Below, piece by piece: positions 49,330 through 58,270 of a stretch of 64,000 bases of DNA. The position numbers were made by a program, and so were the translations under genes. The stretch is from Mycolicibacterium hodleri (GTDB lineage Bacteria; Actinomycetota; Actinomycetes; Mycobacteriales; Mycobacteriaceae). The stretch is taken from NCBI RefSeq assembly GCF_025822245.1, contig NZ_JACKTL010000073.1:1-64000 (forward strand). The letters are read 5' to 3'. Each line of letters begins with the position of its first letter. Within the stretch, counting starts at the first letter, position 1. The notes beneath the pieces were generated by a model. That model ran no database searches. It had not been told where the DNA came from and worked only from the letters and a program-made list of their open reading frames with translations.

Positions 49330-51201
49330 ATGCCGGGCTACCGCGAAATGTTCGACGCAAGTATCGACGACCCATGCGCATTCTGGGCGCAGGCGGCCGA
49401 CGCCGTCACGTGGACCCGCACGCCGCGACGCATCCTCGACGACTCCCATCCCCCGTTCTACCGGTGGTTCCCGGACGGTGAGCTCAACACCTGCGCCAAC
49501 GCGCTCGACCGGCACGTCGACGGCGGCCGCGGAGACCAGGCCGCGCTGATCTACGACTCACCGCTGACCGGCACCAAGCGCACCTACACCTATCGCGAGC
49601 TGCTCGACGAGACCGCGCGTTTCGCCGGCGGGCTGCGCGGCCTGGGCGTCGAGAAGGGCGACCGCGTCGTCATCTACATGCCGATGGTGCCCGAGGCCCT
49701 CATCGCGATGCTGGCGTCGGCCCGCCTCGGGGCGGTGCACTCGGTGGTGTTCGGCGGCTTCGCGGCCCACGAACTCGCCGCCCGCATCGACGACGCCCGG
49801 CCGGCGGTGCTGGTGACGGCGTCGTGCGGCATCGAGCCCACCCGCATCGTCGACTACAAGATGATCGTCGACGGCGCGCTGCACCTCGCCGAGCACGACA
49901 CCCCGGCCTGCGTCGTCCTGCAACGCGAGCAGCACCCCTGCCATCTGACGCCGGGCCGCGACGTGTCGTGGACCGAGGCCATGGCCGACGCGGAACCCGT
50001 CGACCCCGTGCCCGTCGCCGCGACCGACCCGCTCTACGTGCTCTACACCTCCGGCACCACCGGCAAGCCCAAGGGCATCGTCCGCGACAACGGCGGCCAC
50101 GCCGTTGCGCTGCTGTGGACCATGAAGCACATCTACGACACCGCACCCGGCGACGTGTTCTGGGCCGCCTCGGACGTCGGCTGGGTCGTCGGCCACTCCT
50201 ACATCGTGTACGGACCGCTCCTGCTGGGCGCGACCACCGTGCTCTACGAAGGCAAGCCGGTGGGCACCCCCGACGCGGGTGCGTTCTGGCGGGTGGCCGC
50301 CGAACACGGTGTGAGGGCGCTGTTCTCGGCGCCGACGGCCATCAGGGCGATCAAGAAGGTCGACCCGGACGCCACCCAGCTCGCGGGCCACGACCTCTCC
50401 AAGTTGCAGTACCTGTTCCAGGCCGGCGAGCGGCTGGATCCCAGCACGTACCACTGGGCCGCCGACAAGCTGGGCATCCCGGTCGTCGACCACTGGTGGC
50501 AGACCGAGACGGGATGGTCCATCGCCGCCGCGCCGATGGGCGTCGAGGCGATGACGGTCAAACCCGGCTCGGCGACGGTGCCGATGCCCGGCTACGACGT
50601 TCATGTCCTGCGTCCCGACGGCTCGGAATGCGAACCGGGCGAAGAGGGTTCGATTTGCGTGAAGCTGCCGCTGCCGCCCGGCACGCTGCCGACGCTGTGG
50701 GGCGACGACGACCGCTACGTCGCCTCCTACCTGTCGGCGTTTCCCGGCTACTACCTGTCAGGGGACGGCGGCTACCTCGACGAGGACGGCTACCTGTTCG
50801 TGATGGGCCGCACCGACGACGTCATCAACGTCGCGGGGCATCGACTGTCGACCGGTTCCATCGAAGCCGTCCTCGCGACGCATCCGGCCGTCGCGGAGTG
50901 CGCGGTGATCGGGGCGGCCGACGAGCTCAAGGGTCAGGTGCCACGCGGTTTCGTCGTGCTCAAGTCGGGTGCGTCGGCCGACGGTCTGGTCGAGGAACTG
51001 ATTCTGGCGGTCCGCGAGAACATCGGCGCGGTCGCAGCACTCAAGAGGGTCGACGTCGTGGCGGCCCTGCCGAAGACGCGCTCCGGGAAGATCCTGCGCA
51101 AGACCATGCGGGGCATCGCCGACGGCCGGGACGAACCGGTGCCGTCGACCATCGAGGACGCCAGCGTGCTCGACGCACTGACACCCATCCTGAAGTCTTG
51201 A
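49330..51201 (+). CDS. prpE: propionyl-CoA synthetase-like acyl-CoA ligase
   Basis: A 623-residue adenylate-forming enzyme of normal length for PrpE/ACSS3. The P-loop is YTSGTTGKPKG, the WWQTETGWSI motif fits short-chain acyl-CoA synthetases, and the C-terminal catalytic Lys is in TRSGKILRKTM. It activates propionate or acetate through an acyl-AMP. The start ATG is close to the divergent hydrolase. Propionate could come from odd-chain or sterol breakdown; no other such genes are in the window. Confidence 0.88.
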   Translation: MPGYREMFDASIDDPCAFWAQAADAVTWTRTPRRILDDSHPPFYRWFPDGELNTCANALDRHVDGGRGDQAALIYDSPLTGTKRTYTYRELLDETARFAGGLRGLGVEKGDRVVIYMPMVPEALIAMLASARLGAVHSVVFGGFAAHELAARIDDARPAVLVTASCGIEPTRIVDYKMIVDGALHLAEHDTPACVVLQREQHPCHLTPGRDVSWTEAMADAEPVDPVPVAATDPLYVLYTSGTTGKPKGIVRDNGGHAVALLWTMKHIYDTAPGDVFWAASDVGWVVGHSYIVYGPLLLGATTVLYEGKPVGTPDAGAFWRVAAEHGVRALFSAPTAIRAIKKVDPDATQLAGHDLSKLQYLFQAGERLDPSTYHWAADKLGIPVVDHWWQTETGWSIAAAPMGVEAMTVKPGSATVPMPGYDVHVLRPDGSECEPGEEGSICVKLPLPPGTLPTLWGDDDRYVASYLSAFPGYYLSGDGGYLDEDGYLFVMGRTDDVINVAGHRLSTGSIEAVLATHPAVAECAVIGAADELKGQVPRGFVVLKSGASADGLVEELILAVRENIGAVAALKRVDVVAALPKTRSGKILRKTMRGIADGRDEPVPSTIEDASVLDALTPILKS

Positions 51202-51214
51202 TCCCCATCAGCGT

Positions 51215-51235
51215 GATTCGAACTATTGTCGAATC
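51215..51235. promoter_or_regulatory. inverted repeat upstream of the Cys-rich peptide gene
   Basis: GATTCGA and TCGAATC form a perfect 7-bp repeat with a seven-base spacer, 43 bases before the peptide start codon and 13 bases after the synthetase stop. The size fits a dimeric regulator of the ArsR/MarR type. A weak terminator for the synthetase gene is an alternative. Confidence 0.45.
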
Positions 51236-51278
51236 GTCATAGGTGATAGATCGACCGAGTCGACAGAGGTGAACAGCC

Positions 51279-51383
51279 ATGAGTGTTCCCGACCAAAAAG
51301 CCGGTGGATGCAACTGCCATTGCAATGCGTGCGACGGCGGCCATCACTGCGGTAACCCGCCCAACTGCAACGTCCGGCGCTAG
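51279..51383 (+). CDS. 34-residue Cys/His-rich peptide, metallothionein-like
   Basis: A 34-residue peptide with six Cys and three His in 20 residues (positions 11-30): CNCHCNAC, then GGHHCGN and NCN. AGAGGTG lies eight bases before the ATG. This residue density is typical of metal-binding peptides such as metallothioneins, though it lacks clear similarity to M. tuberculosis MymT. Its stop overlaps that of the convergent small membrane gene in the shared CTAG. An inverted repeat upstream may be its operator. Being very short, it needs expression evidence. Confidence 0.6.
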   Translation: MSVPDQKAGGCNCHCNACDGGHHCGNPPNCNVRR

Positions 51384-51664
51384 GCGATCTCTGCTGCCGT
51401 TTCCGGCTCGGCCCTGAGCCAGCTCGGGAACGGCAGCGGGGCGCCCTCGGAGCGCTTGCTGTCGGCGCTGAAGAGCACCAAGCTCACCGCGAAGCTGACC
51501 AGCGCGACCGTGCCGAGCACGCCCGCCATCATCAGGTTGCCGCCACCGAGGGTGACGACGGCGATCACGGCGGCGAGGACGGCACCGAGCATGGTGACCA
51601 ATCCGCCGGTGGCCAGGATCTCGGCGCTCGGATCGTCGCTGTAAGAGGTCTTTTGATCGGTCAC
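51380..51664 (-). CDS. small two-helix membrane protein
   Basis: A 94-residue protein with two hydrophobic helices (about 22-40 and 44-63: TMLGAVLAAVIAVVTLGGG, MAGVLGTVALVSFAVSLVLF) between an acidic N terminus and a Pro/Glu-rich C terminus. The GTG at 51664 is preferred over a TTG at 51712. I recognise no family. It sits 40 bases downstream of the ppx gene on the same strand and may be expressed with it. Confidence 0.6.
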   Translation of the reverse strand: MTDQKTSYSDDPSAEILATGGLVTMLGAVLAAVIAVVTLGGGNLMMAGVLGTVALVSFAVSLVLFSADSKRSEGAPLPFPSWLRAEPETAAEIA

Positions 51665-51704
51665 GAATCGGTTACTACCCCGGGCCGATCCGTTCAAAAC
51701 TCCC

Positions 51705-52646
51705 TCAGGCAATCGACAACGCGATGCCGTCGAGAATGTCGTGCTCGCTGACCACCAGCTCGTCGATGCCGGCCCGGCCGCCGAGCGCGCGGGCCAGTTC
51801 CTCGACGACGATCGCGCCGCCGCCGATGACGTCCACCCGGCCCTCGTGCATGGGGCCCAACGCGGCGCGTTGGCGACGCGTCATGCCCAGCAACGCCTCG
51901 CACACCGTCAACAGATCCCCGAAGCTCACCCGCGACAGGTGAATGGCCTCGGAATCGTAGGTGGCCAGATTCATCGCGAGCGCAGACAGCGTGGTCATCG
52001 TGCCGGCGACCCCCACCCAGGTCTTGGCCCGCTCGACGGGCACCGCCTCGAAGGCGGCGTCGAGCGCGTCGCGGACGACGGCGCGGGCGTCGGCGATCTC
52101 GGTCGCGGTCGGCGGGTCGGACGTCAGGCAGCGCTCCGTCAACCGCACGCAGCCGATGTTCGCCGAATAGCTGGCGTCGACGCCGGCCGGGGTGCCCACC
52201 ACCACTTCGGTCGACCCACCGCCGAGGTCGACGACCACGAACGGCGCTCCCTCGGAATCGAGTTCACCGACGGCGCCGCGGAACGACAGCTCGGCTTCCT
52301 CGGTCCCCGTGATCACCTCGGCCACCGCGCCCGGCACCGCGGCACCCAGCACCTCGGCGGTCATCGCGAAGAACTCGTCGCGGTTGGCCGCGTCACGGGT
52401 CGCCGAGGTGGCGACCATCCGCACCGTCGGCACCGAATGCTCCACGAGCAGCGCGGCGTAGTCGGTCAGTGCCGCGCGGGTCCGCGCCAACGCCGGCTCG
52501 GCGAAGCTGCCCGTCGCGTCGACGCCCTCGCCGAGCCGCACGATGCGCATCTCGCGGTGCACGTCGGCCACGCGCCCGTCGGTCACGTCGGCGATCAACA
52601 GCCGAATGGAGTTGGTGCCGCAGTCGATTGCCGCCACCCTCGTCAC
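51705..52646 (-). CDS. ppx: Ppx/GppA exopolyphosphatase
   Basis: A 313-residue member of the actin/Hsp70-fold Ppx/GppA family. The phosphate-1 motif AAIDCGTNSIRLL and phosphate-2 motif VVVDLGGGSTEV are clear, with the adenosine-type motif VIGGGAIVVEEL. The length matches M. tuberculosis Rv1026 (Ppx2-like), which is found in the same gene order. It cleaves terminal phosphate from polyphosphate or pppGpp. The GTG start overlaps the DUF501 stop by four bases. Confidence 0.92.
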   Translation of the reverse strand: MTRVAAIDCGTNSIRLLIADVTDGRVADVHREMRIVRLGEGVDATGSFAEPALARTRAALTDYAALLVEHSVPTVRMVATSATRDAANRDEFFAMTAEVLGAAVPGAVAEVITGTEEAELSFRGAVGELDSEGAPFVVVDLGGGSTEVVVGTPAGVDASYSANIGCVRLTERCLTSDPPTATEIADARAVVRDALDAAFEAVPVERAKTWVGVAGTMTTLSALAMNLATYDSEAIHLSRVSFGDLLTVCEALLGMTRRQRAALGPMHEGRVDVIGGGAIVVEELARALGGRAGIDELVVSEHDILDGIALSIA

Positions 52647-53137
52647 GTGCTCCACACCTCTCGGTCCAGGATTCCCGCCATCGCGGGCTCGGCGGCCAAG
52701 ACGGCCAGCGCCTCGTCGCCGAAGGGGTTGACCCCAGGGCCCTTGGCGAGCGAGTGCGCGATGACGACGTGCAGACACTTGACGCGGTCCGGCATCCCGC
52801 CACCGGAGAACGTCGTACCCAGAGACTCGACGGCGTCACGTTCGGCCAAGAAGGACTCGTGGGCGCGGCGATACGCGGCGGCCAACTCCGGATCGTCGGC
52901 CAGCCGCTCGGTCATCTCGCGCATCATGCCCGAGGACTCCAGCCGGCTGGCCGCCGCGGTGAGCGCCGGATGCGTCAGGTAGTACAGCGTCGGAAAGGGC
53001 GTTCCGTCAGGCAGTTTCGGTGCCGTCTTCACCACGGCGGGTTGACCGTTGGGACAGCGGTAGGCGATCTCCAGGACACCTCGCGGTTCGCGGCCCAACT
53101 GCTGCGCGACGGCGTCGAGATCTTCCGCGTCAACCAC
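52643..53137 (-). CDS. DUF501 family protein
   Basis: A 164-residue soluble protein (GREPRGVLEIAYRCPNGQPAVVKT, then PFPTLYYLTHP, SGMMREM, SFLAERD and CLHVVIAHSLAKGPGVNPFGDE), the actinobacterial DUF501 family, equivalent in position to Rv1025. Conserved Cys and His residues are present but no activity is known. The GTG at 53137 overlaps the end of the DivIC gene by eight bases, implying coupled translation. Confidence 0.88.
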   Translation of the reverse strand: MVDAEDLDAVAQQLGREPRGVLEIAYRCPNGQPAVVKTAPKLPDGTPFPTLYYLTHPALTAAASRLESSGMMREMTERLADDPELAAAYRRAHESFLAERDAVESLGTTFSGGGMPDRVKCLHVVIAHSLAKGPGVNPFGDEALAVLAAEPAMAGILDREVWST

Positions 53138-53846
53138 CGGGACCCGGCGGGGCCGGAGCGGGCGGTGGCGGCACGTCGGCGGGGGGCGCCCCGGGCCCGG
53201 GCGCGTCGGGAGCCACCGGAATCTGCGAAACGCCGTGTGGCGCATCGGCAATCGTGTGCCACAGCGAGGTGTACCACGGCTGATTGCTCGGCGGCTTGGC
53301 CGGATCCACGCCCGGCGCCTCGACCGGCTCGGCCCCCGGCGGCAGCTGAACCTGATACGGGATGTCGCCGGGCATCACGAAGCCCAGCCGCTCGCGTGCC
53401 TGCGCCGCGATGTACACCGGATCACCCAACTTGAGCTTCTGTTGCTGGAGATCGGCGATCTGCGAACGCAATTGCGCCTCGGCTTCGACGAGCTGCTTCA
53501 TCTCGGTGCGCTGGGCGAAGTACGTGCGCACCGGCCCGGCGATCGTCAGCGTCAACACGCACACCACGACCGCGAGGATTGCCGCGCGCCGGGCAGCCGA
53601 CCCCAGCCGCTGCTCGGACTGCTGCTCGGCCGCCTCGGCGATGGCCTTGCGGATCGGTTCGATGACACCGGTCGGCTCGTCGACGTCGAGGTCGGCGACC
53701 TCGTCGGCCGCCTCCGGAGCGGGACGCGCCTCGATGGCACGCGGCTCGCGCCGGATCGGGGACGCCCCACGCGGTCGCCCGCCACCCTTCCCCGGTCGCG
53801 ACGCTGGGGCGCGTCGCCTGGGGTCGGGCCGCTTGGCGTCGGGCAT
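53130..53846 (-). CDS. septum-formation protein FtsB/DivIC type
   Basis: A 238-residue bitopic protein corresponding to Rv1024. A basic, disordered N terminus, a second acidic part, one membrane helix at about 88-106 (AILAVVVCVLTLTIAGPV), a coiled coil (TEMKQLVEAEAQLRSQIADLQQQKLKLGD), a YIAAQARERLGFVMPGD globular part and a long Pro-rich C-terminal tail. It would join FtsL and FtsQ at the division site. It sits 18 bases downstream of eno. Confidence 0.9.
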   Translation of the reverse strand: MPDAKRPDPRRRAPASRPGKGGGRPRGASPIRREPRAIEARPAPEAADEVADLDVDEPTGVIEPIRKAIAEAAEQQSEQRLGSAARRAAILAVVVCVLTLTIAGPVRTYFAQRTEMKQLVEAEAQLRSQIADLQQQKLKLGDPVYIAAQARERLGFVMPGDIPYQVQLPPGAEPVEAPGVDPAKPPSNQPWYTSLWHTIADAPHGVSQIPVAPDAPGPGAPPADVPPPPAPAPPGPGG

Positions 53847-53864
53847 GACCGAGTCAGACCGAAA

Positions 53865-55154
53865 CTACTTGGTGTCGACCGAGAAACGCGGGAACGCGAG
53901 GTCGCCGGCGTACCGTGCGGCGTCGCCGAGTTCCTCTTCGATGCGCAGCAGCTGGTTGTACTTGGCGACGCGCTCACTGCGGGCGGGCGCACCGGTCTTG
54001 ATCTGCCCGCTGCCCACGGCCACGGCCAGGTCGGCGATCGTGGTGTCCTCGGTCTCGCCGGACCGGTGGCTCATCATGGTGCGGTAGCCGCTGCTGTGCG
54101 CCAGGGACACCGCGTCCAACGTCTCGGTCAGCGTGCCGATCTGGTTGACCTTGACCAAGAGTGCGTTGGCCGCACCCTTCTCGATGCCCTCCTCGAGGCG
54201 CTCCGGATTGGTGACGAAGAGGTCGTCGCCGACGATCTGGATGCGGTCGCCGATGGCGGTGGTCAACGACACCCAGCCCTCCCAGTCGTCCTCCGAGAGC
54301 GGATCCTCGATCGACACCAGCGGGTACGCGTCCAGGAGTCCGGCGTAGAACTCCGTCATCTGCGCGGCGGTGCGGTTCTGCTTTTCGAAGGCGTAGCCCG
54401 TGCCCTCGGTGTAGAACTCGGTCGCGGCGACGTCGAGCGCCAGCGCCACGTCGGACCCCAGCGTGAAGCCGGCACCCTCGATGGCCGAGCTGATCAGGTC
54501 GAGCGCGGCGACGGTGCCCGCGATGTCGGGGGCGAAGCCACCCTCGTCGCCGAGGCCGGTGGCCAGCCCCTGCTTCTTGAGGACCGACTTGAGCGAGTGG
54601 TACACCTCGGCGCCCCAGCGCAGCGCCTCCTTGAACGAGGCGGCGCCAATCGGGGCCACCATGAACTCCTGGACGTCGACGCCGGTGTCGGCGTGCGCGC
54701 CACCGTTGACGATGTTCATCATCGGCACCGGCAGGATGTGGGCGTTCGGGCCACCGAGGTAGCGGAACAGGGGCAACCCGGCGGCGTCGGCGGCGGCCTT
54801 CGCCACGGCCAGCGACACCCCGAGGATCGCGTTGGCGCCCAGGCGGGACTTGTCGGGCGTGCCGTCGCAGTCGAGCAGCGCCTGGTCGACCAGCCGCTGG
54901 TCGTCGGCGTTCAGACCGATGACGGCGGGTCCGAGCTCCGTGAGGACGCCCTCCACGGCCTTTTCGACGCCCTTGCCGAGGTAACGGCTGCCGCCGTCAC
55001 GAAGCTCGACGGCCTCGTGCTCACCGGTCGAGGCGCCGGACGGCACCGCGGCGCGCGCGGCGGAACCGTCGTCGAGCGCCACCTCGACCTCGACGGTCGG
55101 GTTGCCCCGGGAGTCGAGAATCTCTCGCGCTGCGATCTGCTCGATGACGGGCAC
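53865..55154 (-). CDS. eno: enolase
   Basis: A 429-residue enolase of normal length converting 2-phosphoglycerate to phosphoenolpyruvate. Family signatures: AREILDSRGNPTVEVEV at the N terminus, GASTGEHEA, the loop Lys in LLVKVNQIGTLTE, and MSHRSGETEDTTIADL. GTG is the start codon (55154), giving V-P-V-I-E-Q. In many bacteria enolase is also found at the cell surface or in RNA-degrading complexes; nothing here bears on that. Confidence 0.98.
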   Translation of the reverse strand: MPVIEQIAAREILDSRGNPTVEVEVALDDGSAARAAVPSGASTGEHEAVELRDGGSRYLGKGVEKAVEGVLTELGPAVIGLNADDQRLVDQALLDCDGTPDKSRLGANAILGVSLAVAKAAADAAGLPLFRYLGGPNAHILPVPMMNIVNGGAHADTGVDVQEFMVAPIGAASFKEALRWGAEVYHSLKSVLKKQGLATGLGDEGGFAPDIAGTVAALDLISSAIEGAGFTLGSDVALALDVAATEFYTEGTGYAFEKQNRTAAQMTEFYAGLLDAYPLVSIEDPLSEDDWEGWVSLTTAIGDRIQIVGDDLFVTNPERLEEGIEKGAANALLVKVNQIGTLTETLDAVSLAHSSGYRTMMSHRSGETEDTTIADLAVAVGSGQIKTGAPARSERVAKYNQLLRIEEELGDAARYAGDLAFPRFSVDTK

Positions 55155-55238
55155 TGGCGTCTCCTCGCGTGGTGCTGGGTGCGGACTGGTCGTGCAAGGA
55201 GACAGCCTAGAGCGTGCGGTTTACCGACGCCGACAGAG

Positions 55239-56003
55239 CTACAGCGAGTGCCCTTCGGCGTAGGCCGTGGCCCAGTCGCGCACCGTCTTGGCGTACTGGT
55301 CGGACAGGTTGTAGGCCCGCAGCGCATCCATCCAGCCGCGCGGCTGGGCGAGATTCTTGCCCCGCCAGCAGAGGTATCCGGCCGCCGACAGCGCCGCGTC
55401 GTCGATGTTGTCGGCGCTGACGACACCGTCGTTGTTGGCGTCGACCCCGTAGAGCTTCCACGTCGCGGGGATGAACTGCATCGGCCCCATCGCCCGATCC
55501 ATCAGCGGGTCGCCGTCCAGCTTGCCGCCGTCGGTGTCCGGGATCGACATGTTCCCCAGCGAGCCGTCGAGCCGGACCCCGCGGATCGGCGGGGTGACGT
55601 CGCCGTCGGGGGCAATGGTCGCACCGCGATAGGTGCCGTGGTGGCTCTCGACCATGCCGATGCCCGCCAGCGTCGTCCAGGCCAGGTGACACTTGGGGTT
55701 CTCCACCTCGGCGACGCGCGCGGCGTAGGCGTACGCCTCGAGCGCCGTCGCGGGGATGCCGAGCGCGCCCGAACGTTCCGAGGCCCATTCGCGCAGCTGG
55801 TCGGCGGGCCGACCCTTGGCGTGCGTGTCCACCTGCGGCACCGGATCGCCAGGTGGTGGTGGTACGCCCTCGGGAATCGGGATGCCCGCCTGCCAGGAGC
55901 ACGAGGAGGCCATCAGGAGCGCTGTGGCGACGACGACCACGACGGCCCGCAGCCAACGCACTGACGACACCGGACTCCCTCGACGCATTCGGACTCCAGC
56001 CAT
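55239..56003 (-). CDS. lpqU: LpqU-like murein transglycosylase lipoprotein
   Basis: A 254-residue exported protein. The signal peptide ends in LLMASSC, a plausible lipobox. The SLT_2-type lysozyme-like domain has catalytic Glu in GIGMVESHHG and later DRAMGPMQFIPATW and LCWRGKNL segments, and would cleave peptidoglycan. It matches Rv1022 (LpqU) in the mazG-lpqU-eno order. ATG 56003 is chosen, with another at 55988 possible. It is separated from mazG here by the efe operon. Confidence 0.88.
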   Translation of the reverse strand: MAGVRMRRGSPVSSVRWLRAVVVVVATALLMASSCSWQAGIPIPEGVPPPPGDPVPQVDTHAKGRPADQLREWASERSGALGIPATALEAYAYAARVAEVENPKCHLAWTTLAGIGMVESHHGTYRGATIAPDGDVTPPIRGVRLDGSLGNMSIPDTDGGKLDGDPLMDRAMGPMQFIPATWKLYGVDANNDGVVSADNIDDAALSAAGYLCWRGKNLAQPRGWMDALRAYNLSDQYAKTVRDWATAYAEGHSL

Positions 56004-56074
56004 CGTCCCACGGGTTCGGAAGTGCCCCCTTCCCGCCGTTTGGCAGGACGCGCCGCAGCGGGCGATCGGCTTGC

Positions 56075-56093
56075 TAAGGTGAGCCACACCTAG
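56075..56093 (+). promoter_or_regulatory. IdeR-type iron box before efeU
   Basis: TAAGGTGAGCCACACCTAG matches 14 of 19 positions of the mycobacterial IdeR box (TTAGGTTAGSCTAACCTAA), keeping both AGGT/ACCT half-site cores. It lies about 50 bases before the efeU start, and between it and lpqU (divergent). IdeR with iron would repress here, the expected control for iron uptake. Confidence 0.65.
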
Positions 56094-56144
56094 CTATGGC
56101 TAGCCAACACTGGGTTGAGGCCCATTCTTAGCAAGGACGAGTGC

Positions 56145-57101
56145 ATGACCGCGGTCGGAGACCTCTCGGTGTCGCTGCTGGCTGCGGGCCCCAGCGTCTC
56201 CTCCCAACTCTTCGGCAGCGCGCTCATCGGAGTCCGCGAAGGCCTGGAAGCCGCCATCGTCGTCACCATCCTGGTGGCGTTCCTGGTCAAGTCCGACCGG
56301 CGCGACGCCCTCAAGTGGGTGTGGCTGGGCGTCGGCGCGGCCATCGTGATGACCGTCGCCGTGTTCCTGGTCATCCAGTTCGGCACCAGCACCATCTCCG
56401 GCCTCGGCGCCGAGGCCATTGCAGGTATCGCGTCGCTGATCGCCGTTGCGATCGTCACGACGATGGTGCTCTGGATGCGCAAGGCCGCCGCGAGCATGTC
56501 CGGCCAGCTGCGCGGCGACATGGCCAAGGCCCTCGAGGCGGGTGCGTTCGCCGTTCTGTCGCTCTCGTTCCTGGCCGTTGGCCGCGAGGGCGTCGAGACC
56601 GCACTGTTCATGGTCGGCTTCGCCGAGGCCAAGACGCTGTGGCCGCTGACGGGTCTCATCGTCGGTGTCGTCATCGCCGTCGCGATCGCCTACGCCATGT
56701 ACCGGGGCGCGCTGCGCATCAACCTGGCCAAGTTCTTCAAGTACACCGGCGCGTTCCTCGTGATCGTCGCCGCGGGCATCCTGTCCTACGGCATCGGCGC
56801 GTTGCAGACCGTCGGCTGGCTCCCCGGGCTGACCAGTCGCCCGTTCGACATCAGCTCGTGGTTCGACTGGTCGTCCTGGTACGGCCAGGTCATCCAGGGC
56901 GTCTTCAACGTCACGCCGACGCCGACGTGGCTGCAGTTCGGAGGCTGGGTGCTCTACCTCCTCGTCATTCTCACCGTCTTCCTGCGCCCCACCAAGGCGC
57001 CCGCGAAGCCGGCGGACACTCCTCCGCCGGGCTCCCCCTCCACCAGTTCCGACGCGAACCAGTCGGAACGCTCCACCGCATCCGAAAGGTCGATCACGTG
57101 A
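56145..57101 (+). CDS. efeU: EfeU ferrous iron permease (FTR1 family)
   Basis: A 318-residue permease with seven predicted helices. The two iron-binding REGxE motifs are REGLEAAIVV in helix 1 and REGVETALFM in helix 4. A Pro/Ser-rich tail follows the last helix. ATG at 56145 has AAGGACGAG upstream. First gene of the efeUOB operon; its stop overlaps the efeO start by four bases. In EfeUOB, ferrous iron passes from EfeO to EfeU. Confidence 0.93.
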   Translation: MTAVGDLSVSLLAAGPSVSSQLFGSALIGVREGLEAAIVVTILVAFLVKSDRRDALKWVWLGVGAAIVMTVAVFLVIQFGTSTISGLGAEAIAGIASLIAVAIVTTMVLWMRKAAASMSGQLRGDMAKALEAGAFAVLSLSFLAVGREGVETALFMVGFAEAKTLWPLTGLIVGVVIAVAIAYAMYRGALRINLAKFFKYTGAFLVIVAAGILSYGIGALQTVGWLPGLTSRPFDISSWFDWSSWYGQVIQGVFNVTPTPTWLQFGGWVLYLLVILTVFLRPTKAPAKPADTPPPGSPSTSSDANQSERSTASERSIT

Positions 57102-58270
57102 ACGTCTCTCCTCTAACTGCGAGGACGGGCGCCGCCGCCGCGGCCGCCCTTTTGACGGGCATCTCCCTGGTGGGATGCCAGGCGAAGGAAAGCGAGACCC
57201 CGGCCAGCAGCGGCGCGAACGCGCCCGCGCAGATCACGGTCAACGCATCCGACACGACGTGCGAGCTGTCGGGCACCGAAGGCACCACCGGCCCAAGCAC
57301 CTTCGTGATCACCAACAACGGCACCAAGGTCACCGAGTTCTACGTCTACGGGGCCGGTGACCGGGTGATGGGCGAGGTCGAGAACATCTCCCCCGGACTC
57401 GAGCGCAAGCTCGTCGTCCAGCTCGCCGAGCCGGGCAAGTACCAGACCGCGTGCAAGCCGGGCATGATCGGCGACGGATTCCGCGGTGACTTCACCGTCA
57501 CCGGCGACGCCGTCCAGGTCGACACCGAGGGCAAGTTCAAGGAAGCCGCCGACAACTACAAGCGGTACGTCAACAGCCAGACCGAGGCGCTGATTCCGGC
57601 CGTCGACGTGTTCGTCGCCGCCGTCAAGAAGGGCGACGTGAACGCCGCCAAGGCCCAATACCCGGTCGCGCGTACCTATTACGAGCGCATCGAACCCGTC
57701 GCCGAGTCGTTCCCCGACGATCTGGACCCCCGCATCGACCTTCGCGAGGCAGACCTGGAGCCCGGCCAGAAGTGGACCGGCTTCCACGCCCTGGAGAAGC
57801 AGCTGTGGGTGACCGGCCTGCAGCCCGACGCCAACGCCCTGGCCGACCAGCTGGTCGCCGACGTCAAGGAACTCAACGACGGCGTGAAGGCTCCGGGCTT
57901 CACCGTCGACTCCACCAAGATCGCCGGTGGCGCCCAGGGCCTGCTCGACGAAATCGCCTCCAGCAAGATCAGCGGTGAAGAGGACATCTTCAGCCACACC
58001 GACCTCTGGGACTTCGAAGCCAACCTGCAGGGCTCGCAGACCGCGGTGTCCTCGGTGCGGCCGATCCTCGACGAGCGCAACGCCGACCTCGGCAAGAAGG
58101 TCGACCAGCGCTTCGCCGAGTCCGAGGCACTGCTGCAGAAGTACCGCAAGGGTGACGGATTCGTCTTGTACGACACCGTGACCGAACCGCAGCGCCAGGA
58201 GCTCTCCCGCTCGATCGACGCGCTCAGCAAGGAAGTCAGCCAGGTGCAGGGTGTCATCGCAGGACAGTAA
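57098..58270 (+). CDS. efeO: EfeO iron-binding lipoprotein
   Basis: A 390-residue lipoprotein. The signal ends LVGC, a good lipobox, at about Cys27. A cupredoxin-like domain follows (TFVITNNGTKVTEFYVYGAGDRVMGEVENISPG) and then an M75 imelysin domain with HxxE-type residues in WTGFHALEKQLW. It is the extracytoplasmic partner of EfeU and EfeB. The GTG start overlaps efeU. The gene ends inside efeB, overlapping by 20 bases. Confidence 0.92.
   Translation: MNVSPLTARTGAAAAAALLTGISLVGCQAKESETPASSGANAPAQITVNASDTTCELSGTEGTTGPSTFVITNNGTKVTEFYVYGAGDRVMGEVENISPGLERKLVVQLAEPGKYQTACKPGMIGDGFRGDFTVTGDAVQVDTEGKFKEAADNYKRYVNSQTEALIPAVDVFVAAVKKGDVNAAKAQYPVARTYYERIEPVAESFPDDLDPRIDLREADLEPGQKWTGFHALEKQLWVTGLQPDANALADQLVADVKELNDGVKAPGFTVDSTKIAGGAQGLLDEIASSKISGEEDIFSHTDLWDFEANLQGSQTAVSSVRPILDERNADLGKKVDQRFAESEALLQKYRKGDGFVLYDTVTEPQRQELSRSIDALSKEVSQVQGVIAGQ

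Noticed and set aside
53235..55964. A 909-codon open frame on the plus strand
   Set aside because: It is antisense to the DivIC-type gene, enolase and lpqU; low-complexity composition and no motif.
56141..57097. Upstream extension of efeO through the efeU region
   Set aside because: This part is efeU read in another frame; the GTG at 57098 just before the signal peptide and lipobox is the correct start.
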